A model generated the notes under the pieces. It worked only from the letters and a program-made list of their open reading frames with translations, was not told where the DNA came from and did not search any database. Position numbers and translations under genes: made by a program. DNA of 33,604 nt from an uncultured Collinsella sp. (lineage in GTDB: Bacteria > Actinomycetota > Coriobacteriia > Coriobacteriales > Coriobacteriaceae). This document shows positions 15,976 through 22,806 of the stretch, piece after piece. Positions within the stretch are counted from its first letter, which is position 1; the number at the start of each line of letters is the position of its first letter. The DNA is taken from NCBI GenBank assembly GCA_958370325.1, contig CATXJW010000020.1:1-33604 (forward strand), in the 5' to 3' direction.

Positions 15976-16077
15976 GTCCCCGGTGCTGAGCGCCCACATA
16001 TCATCCCGTGCTCAAACATTCTCGCTTTGCTGCGAAACTGCGCGCGGGACGATATGTGGGCGCTCAGCACCGGGGAC
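15976..16077. repeat. Long inverted repeat between def and fmt
   Basis: The 33-base arms (15976-16008 and 16045-16077) differ at one position and surround a 36-base centre. The outer part contains GTCCCCGGTGCTGAGCGCCC. It begins immediately after def and has no T-run. Confidence 0.92.
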
Positions 16078-16295
16078 TGCGTTGTTCTGGCTCGGTTCGC
16101 CCGGGTGCCGTCGGGCCAGGGAGGGGCGTCTTCGCTGATAGGTGCTTTGTTGGGAGGGCTGCTTTTATGCGGCTCTTTCTTTGTTTTTGGGTATATTTGT
16201 CTTTGTTGAACTGTTCTTGCGGCTGGGTGCGTTTGCGGCCTAGAGCGCTTCTTTTGTAGCCGTCTCGGCTCGTTGTTGAGAGGAGACTTACTTTT
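16078..16295 (+). other. G/T-rich leader of fmt, no gene seen
   Basis: The 328-base gap between def and fmt holds the inverted repeat and then this 218-base stretch, which from about 16130 is strongly enriched in G and T on the plus strand. I see no credible gene or convincing promoter pair; a TATATT occurs near 16192. GAGAGGAG just before fmt (16277-16284) is the ribosome-binding site. Confidence 0.5.
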
Positions 16296-17216
16296 ATGCG
16301 TATTGTGTTTATGGGTACGCCTGATTTTGCTGTGCCTTCGCTGACTTCGCTTGTTGAGGCTGGGAATGAGATTGTACTCGTAATTACTCGTCCCGATGCT
16401 GTTCGTGGGCGTGGTAAGAAGCTTGAGCCGTCTCCTGTTAAGGCTAAGGCGCTTGAGCTGGGGTTGCCGGTTGTTGAGGCCAATCGTATGACGCCGGAGG
16501 TTGTTGAGGCGCTTCAGGCTGCGCAGGCGGATATTTTCTGTGTGGCTGCCTATGGCTGCATTTTGCCTGATGAGGTGCTGCATATGGCGCCGCTTGGTAT
16601 TGTGAATGTACATGCTTCGCTGCTGCCTCGTTGGCGTGGGGCTGCTCCTATTCAGCGTGCGATTCTCGCTGGTGATGAGGTTGCTGGCGTTTCTATCATG
16701 CGCATCGGGCACGGCGTGGATACTGGTGCTTATTGTGCTCAGGCTTCCACGTCGGTTGCCGGCAAGCATGCCGAGGCTTTGACCATGGAGCTTGGTGAGC
16801 TTGGCGGTAAACTGCTTGCCGATACGCTTCCTTCTCTTGCCGATGGCACCGCCGTGTGGACTGAACAGGATGAGGCGCTCGTTACCCATGCTGCCAAGAT
16901 TTCTAAGCAGGAGATGCGCCTGGATCCGCACATGGTGGCGCTTGATTGCGTGCGTCATGTGCTGGCCTCGTCCGATACCGCGCCTGCCCGTTGCGTGATT
17001 GCCGGTAAGACCGTACGCGTGCTCGATGCTGCGCCGGCTGATGTGTCGCTCGGCGAGGGTCAGGTTCTCGTTAAGGCCAAGCGTGTCTACCTGGGTCTTT
17101 CCGATGGCGCGATTGAACTGCTCGAGGTTAAGCCCGATGGCAAGCGTGCCATGGCTGCTTCTGCCTGGGCTGCCGGCCTGCAGGGTGCCGATCTTTCGTG
17201 GGGTGTTTTGTCATGA
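16296..17216 (+). CDS. fmt: Methionyl-tRNA formyltransferase
   Basis: This cytosolic enzyme formylates initiator Met-tRNA, creating the group that Def later removes. The 306-residue protein starts MRIVFMGTPDFAVPSL. It shows the formyltransferase signature HASLLPRWRGAAPIQRAI (about 104-121) followed by GVSIMRIGHGVDTGAY, and a C-terminal OB-like domain. GAGAGGAG lies 11 bases before the ATG. It overlaps rsmB by four bases (ATGA). Codons in the first half end mostly in T or G, in sharp contrast to the C-ending codons of gltX and priA upstream. Confidence 0.97.
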   Translation: MRIVFMGTPDFAVPSLTSLVEAGNEIVLVITRPDAVRGRGKKLEPSPVKAKALELGLPVVEANRMTPEVVEALQAAQADIFCVAAYGCILPDEVLHMAPLGIVNVHASLLPRWRGAAPIQRAILAGDEVAGVSIMRIGHGVDTGAYCAQASTSVAGKHAEALTMELGELGGKLLADTLPSLADGTAVWTEQDEALVTHAAKISKQEMRLDPHMVALDCVRHVLASSDTAPARCVIAGKTVRVLDAAPADVSLGEGQVLVKAKRVYLGLSDGAIELLEVKPDGKRAMAASAWAAGLQGADLSWGVLS

Positions 17217-18613
17217 GCAAGCTGTCTCCCGCGCGCAAGCTTGCGGTCGATGTGCTGATGGAGGCCGATCGCCGCGGCATGTATGCGCGCGACGTGCTGT
17301 CCTCTCGCGCATCGGCCAAGGCTATTGACCAGCGCGATTCCGCTTTTGCCGCCCGCTTGGCGCTGGGTGTGGCCGCCACGCAGGGTATTTTGGACGAGCT
17401 GCTCGATCAGTTTCTTGATAAGCCCAAAAAAGTCGCGCCTCGTGTGCGCATGGCACTTCGTATCTCGGCCTTCGAGATGCTCTATCTGCATACGCCTGGC
17501 CGCGTTGCCGTAAGTCAGGGAGTTGAGCTGGTTCGCTGCGGTGCTAAGTCTGCCACAGGTTTGGCCAATGCCGTGCTGCATAAGGTCGCGGACAATGTTG
17601 AGGACTTTGCTACTGCGTCCGATGTGGATGAGTCTGAGCGACGCTTGGTTCGTCTGTCGCGCCTGATGGGTCTTCCTCGCTGGCTGTGCGCTCGCATTAT
17701 GGCGTCGTTTGACACGCCAGAGGGTGCGCTTAACTTTGCCGGCAATCTGGCCCCCGCGCCGCTCGCTTTGCACGAGAACGCCTTTGCAACCAAACCTGAT
17801 CCGTACCTATCGCAGCTTGTGGCGCCTGTGTTCCCTGGCTGCCATGCTCCGGTCGATGCTCAAGTTACCGTTGCTTCGGGTGTGTTTGAGCGTGCTGCTG
17901 CCGTGGCCTCGGACCTTAACGCCCAGCTTATCGCCACAGCTGCCACGCGCCCTGGTAGCTGCCTTGAGATTGGAGCCGGTCGTGGCACCAAGACCTATGT
18001 GATGATGTGCCAGGCCAAGCGTGCGGGCTATGAGCGTCAGCATACGGCGCTCGATCTGCATGATCGCAAGTGCGATCTGAATCTCGCTCGCCTGCATAAG
18101 GCCGGTATTCAGGGCGTTCGTACGGTTTCGGGTGATGCTTGCGAGCTTGATGAAGTACTGACGTCGTTTGATGCCATGCTTGGCGAGCCGGTTAAGTTCG
18201 ACACAGTCTTTATCGATGCGCCGTGCTCGGGCACCGGTACCATGCGCCGTCATCCCGAGATCCCGTGGCGCCTGACCGAAAAAGATGTGACGGTTGAGCT
18301 GCCCAAACTGCAGCTTATGATGCTCAAAGAGGCTGCTGTCCGCGTGGCTGCCGGCGGCGAGCTCATCTATGCGACGTGCTCGGTTTTCGACGAGGAGAAC
18401 ACACAGGTGGTGGACGCTTTCCTGAACTCTCCCGAGGGCACCGGTTTTAGCCTGGAGCCGCTCTCCGAGGCGCAGATCCTGCAACTTCCCGAGTTCGATC
18501 AGGCCAAGAAGCTCGTATCCGTTCGTCAGAATGATCGAGGCCTCTTCCAAAGCGTGCCGGTAAATGCCGATTCCTACGACGGCCACTTCTGCGCCAGACT
18601 GGTCCGTAAGTAA
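17213..18613 (+). CDS. rsmB: 16S rRNA m5C967 methyltransferase-like protein (RsmB/NOP family)
   Basis: The 466-residue protein should methylate a cytosine in 16S rRNA using S-adenosylmethionine. An N-terminal NusB-like helical domain (about 1-140) is followed by a Rossmann methyltransferase domain with LEIGAGRGTKT (SAM binding, about 249-259). The catalytic motifs are DAPCSGTGTMRRHPEIPW and ATCSVFDEEN; the two Cys are the base-release and nucleophilic residues of this family. The ATG overlaps the fmt stop codon (ATGA, 17213-17216), so translation is coupled; a longer frame from 17198 lies inside fmt and is not needed. The fmt-rsmB pairing is common in bacteria. An inverted repeat begins four bases after the stop. 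Confidence 0.94.
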   Translation: MSKLSPARKLAVDVLMEADRRGMYARDVLSSRASAKAIDQRDSAFAARLALGVAATQGILDELLDQFLDKPKKVAPRVRMALRISAFEMLYLHTPGRVAVSQGVELVRCGAKSATGLANAVLHKVADNVEDFATASDVDESERRLVRLSRLMGLPRWLCARIMASFDTPEGALNFAGNLAPAPLALHENAFATKPDPYLSQLVAPVFPGCHAPVDAQVTVASGVFERAAAVASDLNAQLIATAATRPGSCLEIGAGRGTKTYVMMCQAKRAGYERQHTALDLHDRKCDLNLARLHKAGIQGVRTVSGDACELDEVLTSFDAMLGEPVKFDTVFIDAPCSGTGTMRRHPEIPWRLTEKDVTVELPKLQLMMLKEAAVRVAAGGELIYATCSVFDEENTQVVDAFLNSPEGTGFSLEPLSEAQILQLPEFDQAKKLVSVRQNDRGLFQSVPVNADSYDGHFCARLVRK

Positions 18614-18617
18614 CTAC

Positions 18618-18688
18618 TGAGTTGCGGTGAAATAGGGATTGAATAGCGGCTTCAACTCGCCAAACAGTCCTTATTTCACCGCAACTCA
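18618..18688. repeat. Long inverted repeat between convergent genes (family A, copy 2)
   Basis: It shares GTTGCGGTGAAATAGGGA and its complementary arm with the element at 2261-2331. The arms are imperfect here, with substitutions on both sides (for example ATAGGG opposite CCTTAT). It separates the convergent rsmB and the FmdB-type gene, mirroring the position of copy 1. Confidence 0.88.
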
Positions 18689-18711
18689 TAGAGATGCCTA
18701 GGTAGCTAAAG

Positions 18712-18745
18712 AATAAGCCCCGCGATCGGTGCCGGTCGCGGGGCT
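18712..18745 (-). terminator. Terminator of the FmdB-type gene
   Basis: Ten-base arms AGCCCCGCGA/TCGCGGGGCT (18716-18725, 18736-18745) continue with further pairing towards a short loop. On the minus strand they are followed by TATTCTTT. The hairpin ends nine bases after the stop codon. Confidence 0.8.
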
Positions 18746-18754
18746 GATTGGTTT

Positions 18755-18991
18755 CTAGTGGCTGTGTGGGCAGTTGGCGCAGCAGCCGTTGGTGGCGCTG
18801 GTGCTGGAGCCGCCGCTTCGCTGGTCGGTGTTGTAGAAGCCGCTGCCCTCAAACTTGATGCCGCTAGCCGAGAACGTCTTGGCCGCCGGGGCACCGCAGC
18901 TCGGGCACACGACCTCTGGAGTCTCGGACATGGGATGCTCAACCTCAAACACGTTGCCGCAGCTCGAGCACTTGTAATCGTAGCGCGCCAT
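18755..18991 (-). CDS. FmdB-family small zinc ribbon protein
   Basis: The 78-residue protein starts MARYDYKCSSCGNVFEV and has a second CPSCG pair about 25 residues later, forming the four-Cys zinc ribbon of the FmdB/CxxC_CxxC_SSSS family. The Gly/Ser-rich C-terminus ends in a Cys/His cluster, NGCCANCPHSH, which could bind another metal. AAGGAAG lies four bases before the ATG. It stands alone between its own terminator and the terminator of the upstream GH13-GH77 gene. Its role is unknown; the family has been discussed as a putative regulatory protein. Confidence 0.9.
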   Translation of the reverse strand: MARYDYKCSSCGNVFEVEHPMSETPEVVCPSCGAPAAKTFSASGIKFEGSGFYNTDQRSGGSSTSATNGCCANCPHSH

Positions 18992-19010
18992 AGTACTTCC
19001 TTTTCAGCAC

Positions 19011-19035
19011 AAAGCGGGCAGATTACTCTGCCCGC
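19011..19035 (-). terminator. Likely terminator of the GH13-GH77 gene
   Basis: Seven-base arms GCGGGCA/TGCCCGC (19014-19020, 19029-19035) with an eight-base loop are followed on the minus strand by only TTT. It lies 45 bases after the stop codon and directly upstream of the FmdB-type gene, so termination may be partial. Confidence 0.6.
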
Positions 19036-19079
19036 AAAAATTCAAACGTCTGTAACTGTACCCTATATCGGACGTTTTA

Positions 19080-22000
19080 TCACGCTTCACCCCAGAATCT
19101 ATGCGTGTTGCGCAGGAGCTGTGCGGTTTTGCCCTCAGCGGCCGCAACGTCGGCCTCGTCAGCTTGCCAGGTCCAGTTGCCCGTGGCCACGCCCGGTACG
19201 TTCATGCGCGCGTCGTCGCCCAGCCCCAGGACATCCTGCAGCGGCATCATCAAGAGCGGTGCATCGCTTGCCAGGGCATTGCCCATGAGCTCGCTTGCCA
19301 ATGTAATGCCGCTCGGCTCATCGCCGCCTGCAAAGGAGCGCGTGCACCAGCCGGCAAGTGTCGAGGTGTCGTGCGTCGAGGTGTACAGGATCTTTCCCGG
19401 TGTGGGGTGAATTCCGCAACGAACGTCGTAGTCGCTAAACTCCAGCACGTCCATGCCGGGGAAGCCGCAGGTCGAAGCCATGGCGCGAACGCCGGGCGTC
19501 AGATAGCCCAGATCCTCGGCGATAAAGTTGAGCGGACCCAGCTCGTCATAGGCGGTCTGGAACAGGTCCTTGCCCGGGCCTGCCAGCCAGCGGCCGTCGG
19601 CACAGGCCTTACCGGCGGGAATGCTAAAGTAGCTGTGGAAGCCCAGGAAGTGGTCCAGGCGCACGCGGTCGTAGAGCGAAAACGCACGGCGCAGGCGGTC
19701 GAGCCACCAACGATAGCCGTTCTCCTTCATGCGATCCCAGCGGAAGGTGGGGTTGCCCCACACCTGGCCCTCGGGCACAAAGTTGTCGGGCGGCGCGCCC
19801 GAAATCTCAATCGCCTTGCCGGTATCGGACAGCCAGAAGTTCTCGGGCTCGCTCCACGCGTCGGCCGAATCGTCCGAGACATACATCGGGATATCGCCGA
19901 TGACCTCGATGCCTTTCTTGTGCGCATAGTTCATGAGCTCGCACCAGGCAAGGTCAAAGCGATACTGCATGTACGCCTGCAGCTCGGCCTCGTCGTGGAA
20001 GCGCTTGTCATCGATCAGATACTCGTTGTAGCGCGCGACATCTGCCGGCCAATCGTGGCGCGACTCGCCCTCAAAGTACTTCTTAACGGCCATGTAGACG
20101 CAGTACTTCTCGAGCCAGTCGGCGTTGCGATGTTTAAACGCCGTGTACAGCGGGTCGGCATCCTCACCGCCGTGGGCCTTCCATGCAGCAAAGTCGGCGG
20201 CCAGCTCCTCGTGACTCTCGGGCAGCAGGTCGATATTGCCTGCAAAGGCCGAGGGGCCGGCGTAGGGGGAGCGGAAGAAGTCCGTGGGGTTGACGGGCAG
20301 GACTTGCCAGTAGCGCATGCCCATAGCGGCCAGATGGTCGATAAAGCGACGCGTGGGCGCACCGATTGTGCCGGGCTTGCCGTCATCGGTCGGCACCGAG
20401 GTGATGTGGCACACAACGCCCGCGCCATGATCGAGCGGCTCCTGCAGGCGCTTCTCGGCATGGTGATAGATGATCGAAGAGCCCAGCGGGTACAGGTCGA
20501 GCGTGACGGTACCGTTGTGGATCTCGCACTCGTGACCGCTGATCACGTCGCTCGCGCATTCGCCGAGCGCCGGAATCGTCACGCGGTGCGAATTGCGCAG
20601 GCTGCGGTTGATGATAGCCGTCGCGGTCTCGCCGTCTTTGCCCGTGCGGGTGTAAGCCAAGACTTCGTCGTTGAGCGCAAAGGCCTTGATCTCGCCATCG
20701 ACCATAAAGGGCAGCGCACGGCGCACGGCAGACGCGTTCTTAACGATGGCCAGTGTGTCGAAGTCGTGGAGTTGGTCCTTGGTCGGCAGGGTGCGGCGGT
20801 TGCCCGGGTCGGTAAGGCCCTCCAAGCCGTACTCGTCGCCGTAATAGATTGAGGGTACACCCGGGAAGGTCATCTGCATGAGCGTCGCCAGCCAAAAACG
20901 GCTCTTGGCCAGGCCCATCGAGTTATCGTCCAGGCGCCATTTGCTGCGCTCGCTCTCGGGCAGCTGCGACTCGTCGGGGCCACCGCCAAGCACCGAGATG
21001 ATACGCGGACGGTCGTGGCTCGAAAGCAGATTGAGCGCGCAGGCCAGTGCCTCGCGCGGGTAGTTCTCGCGCAGGGTTTCGATATCCTCGGCTGCCTGGT
21101 AAGCGTTCTTGTAGCCCATCAAAAAGCCGATGACCATGTCGCGGAAGGGGTAGTCCATGGCGGAGTCGAGCTCCGAGCCCTGCAGATAGCGACGCAGGTG
21201 GCCATAGCTGATCTTGTTGGAGGCGTCTTCCCAGACTTCGCCGAGCAGCAGCGCGTCGGGCTTCTCGGCGAGCACGGCCTTTTTGATCACGGCCAGGAAG
21301 TCGTCGGAAAGCTCGTCGGCCACATCGAGTCGCCAGCCATGGGCACCGGCGCGCAGCCATTTACGGATCACGCCGTCCTTGCCCAGGAGCCGCTCGCGCA
21401 CCAGTTCGGAATTCTCGTTGATGGCGGGCATGTTGCCCACGCCCCACCAGCAGTCATACGAACCGTCCTCATGGAAGTAAAATGCATCGCGCCACGGCGA
21501 GTCCTCGCTCTGCCAAGCACCGACGCCGGGATAATTGCCGTAGCGGTTAAAGTAGATCGAGTCGTCGCCCGTATGGTTGAAGACGCCGTCCAGGATGATG
21601 GAAATGCCGAGCTTCTCGGCCGCCTCGCACAGCTCCGTAAAGTCCTGCTCGGTGCCCAGAATCGGGTCTATTTTGGTGTAGTCGGCCGTATCGTAGCGGT
21701 GGTTGCTCGCGGCCTCAAAGATGGGGTTGAGGTAGATGGCCGTAAAGCCTAGCTCGGCAATGCGGGGCAGGTCATTTTGGATACCCTTGAGCGAACCGCC
21801 GTAAAAATCCCAGGTCTTGATGGAGCCGTCTTCGGCACGCTCGTACTCGGGCGGTTCGTTCCAGTCCTCGACCATGCGGCGCTGGATTCCTTTGCGCGGT
21901 TTTTCAACTTCGGCAAGCGTGCGCTCGCGCCAGTTTTCGTCGCGGGCATAGCGGTCGGGGAAGATCTGGTAGACCATGCCACGCTCGTACCACTCGGGAC

Positions 22001-22376
22001 GAACTTTGCGGTGCTTGTAGACGGTGATCTGGAAGGACGGGACCTCGGCGTAGTTGTAAGTTACGCCCTCGCCACCGGTGCGACCCTGCGGTGCGCCCAG
22101 GCGGACCTCGGGCTGGCCCTCGATATTGCAGATAAAGCTGTACCAGATAAGACAGGGCTCGGTGCACTCAAGCTCTACGGTAAATATGCCGTCGCCCTCG
22201 TGCGTCATGGGATACAGAGACTCACCGATCTCATCGACCCAGGTGCGCAGCGTAAGCGTTGCCTGGTTGGGGTCGGCATCCTCCAAAATCACCGAGAGCG
22301 AAACGGAAGTTCCAGTGGTCACAGCGCCAAACGGAGTGCGAAACTGCGGCAGACGGCTGTTGTGAATCAATCTCAT
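19080..22376 (-). CDS. GH13 alpha-amylase/neopullulanase-like - GH77 4-alpha-glucanotransferase fusion
   Basis: Two complete-looking enzymes are joined in 1098 residues. Residues 1-120 form a beta-rich N-terminal module of the neopullulanase type. The GH13 barrel (about 130-560) has DGVFNH (263-268), nucleophile Asp351 in GWRLDVADE, acid Glu380 in LLGEVWEDA and Asp455 in SSHD (many relatives read NHD). After a beta domain, GH77 begins near 645 (GVVCHITSVP, WQVLPVNP, SPYAGPSAFAGN). It has GDIPMYVSDDSADAW, nucleophile Asp908 in VRLDHFLGF, Glu954 in IAEDLG and Asp1003 in THDTSTLAGW. All catalytic acids are present in both halves. No signal peptide is seen, so it is probably intracellular, hydrolysing and transferring alpha-1,4 glucans. 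It lies downstream of, but separate from, the glg operon. Confidence 0.93.
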   Translation of the reverse strand: MRLIHNSRLPQFRTPFGAVTTGTSVSLSVILEDADPNQATLTLRTWVDEIGESLYPMTHEGDGIFTVELECTEPCLIWYSFICNIEGQPEVRLGAPQGRTGGEGVTYNYAEVPSFQITVYKHRKVRPEWYERGMVYQIFPDRYARDENWRERTLAEVEKPRKGIQRRMVEDWNEPPEYERAEDGSIKTWDFYGGSLKGIQNDLPRIAELGFTAIYLNPIFEAASNHRYDTADYTKIDPILGTEQDFTELCEAAEKLGISIILDGVFNHTGDDSIYFNRYGNYPGVGAWQSEDSPWRDAFYFHEDGSYDCWWGVGNMPAINENSELVRERLLGKDGVIRKWLRAGAHGWRLDVADELSDDFLAVIKKAVLAEKPDALLLGEVWEDASNKISYGHLRRYLQGSELDSAMDYPFRDMVIGFLMGYKNAYQAAEDIETLRENYPREALACALNLLSSHDRPRIISVLGGGPDESQLPESERSKWRLDDNSMGLAKSRFWLATLMQMTFPGVPSIYYGDEYGLEGLTDPGNRRTLPTKDQLHDFDTLAIVKNASAVRRALPFMVDGEIKAFALNDEVLAYTRTGKDGETATAIINRSLRNSHRVTIPALGECASDVISGHECEIHNGTVTLDLYPLGSSIIYHHAEKRLQEPLDHGAGVVCHITSVPTDDGKPGTIGAPTRRFIDHLAAMGMRYWQVLPVNPTDFFRSPYAGPSAFAGNIDLLPESHEELAADFAAWKAHGGEDADPLYTAFKHRNADWLEKYCVYMAVKKYFEGESRHDWPADVARYNEYLIDDKRFHDEAELQAYMQYRFDLAWCELMNYAHKKGIEVIGDIPMYVSDDSADAWSEPENFWLSDTGKAIEISGAPPDNFVPEGQVWGNPTFRWDRMKENGYRWWLDRLRRAFSLYDRVRLDHFLGFHSYFSIPAGKACADGRWLAGPGKDLFQTAYDELGPLNFIAEDLGYLTPGVRAMASTCGFPGMDVLEFSDYDVRCGIHPTPGKILYTSTHDTSTLAGWCTRSFAGGDEPSGITLASELMGNALASDAPLLMMPLQDVLGLGDDARMNVPGVATGNWTWQADEADVAAAEGKTAQLLRNTHRFWGEA

Positions 22377-22431
22377 AATACGGTCCAGTTCAATAGAATC
22401 ACGGCCTGCGGGCCATGGGCTTTACGCACAA

Positions 22432-22518
22432 GATATAAGTATATCTGTTGTACAAAGGCTGTATAAACAACATCCGTTTACCATCGGCGAACGGTTGTCC
22501 TAGAAAATCGTTTTACCA
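22432..22518 (-). promoter_or_regulatory. Promoter/operator region of the GH13-GH77 gene
   Basis: Reading the minus strand, the region contains TGGTAAAACG (22509-22518), TGGTAAAC (22476-22483), a TGTTGT/ACAACA inverted pair 15 bases apart (22447-22473) and the near-palindrome GATATA-CT-TATATC (22432-22445), which is A/T-rich enough to hold a -10. TGGTAAAACG also occurs at 32696-32705 near glgB. A LacI/GalR-type repressor is the likely reader, by analogy with AAAACGTTTT-centred operators. The 430-base gap up to glgA also holds an inverted repeat and the glgA terminator. Confidence 0.5.
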
Positions 22519-22583
22519 CCCAAATTATCGCGATATTTAAAAACGTCTATACCGATACTATTTGTAGCCAAACAAAAGTACTT

Positions 22584-22715
22584 CGGTTTACTACGACGAA
22601 TTGAATGATCTCAACCACAGTCATTTTGGTGATATTAAAACCGCAGGTAGAAGCGTTCTTAATTTCGAAGATTACTCGCCGTGGTCTGCCGGAGCCATTT
22701 TGTCGTAGTAAACCG
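22584..22715. repeat. Spaced 14-base terminal inverted repeats, possible small element
   Basis: CGGTTTACTACGAC (22584-22597) and its exact complement (22702-22715) bracket 104 bases that are richer in A/T than the surroundings. No open frame inside is convincing and no target duplication is evident. It may be a decayed non-autonomous element or a regulatory hairpin. Confidence 0.6.
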
Positions 22716-22740
22716 GCCCTCTTTTTAATGCGAAGTTCGA

Positions 22741-22779
22741 CGCAAAAGAGGGCGCCTGGTTGGGGCGCCCTCTTTTGCG
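22741..22779 (-). terminator. Strong bidirectional terminator after glgA
   Basis: Perfect 16-base arms CGCAAAAGAGGGCGCC / GGCGCCCTCTTTTGCG (22741-22756, 22764-22779) with a seven-base loop carry A/T tracts inside the outer stem on both sides. It marks the end of the glg operon. Confidence 0.92.
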
Positions 22780-22806
22780 ATGAGGATTAAGTTTTAATCG
22801 TCCGGA

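Noticed and set aside
16008..16259. Small plus-strand frames between def and fmt
   Set aside because: They start inside the inverted repeat, lack a ribosome-binding site and end in a low-complexity hydrophobic stretch driven by the G/T-rich leader.
19101..20852. A 583-codon plus-strand frame antisense to the GH77 half
   Set aside because: No domain recognised; the minus-strand enzyme motifs are intact across the whole region.
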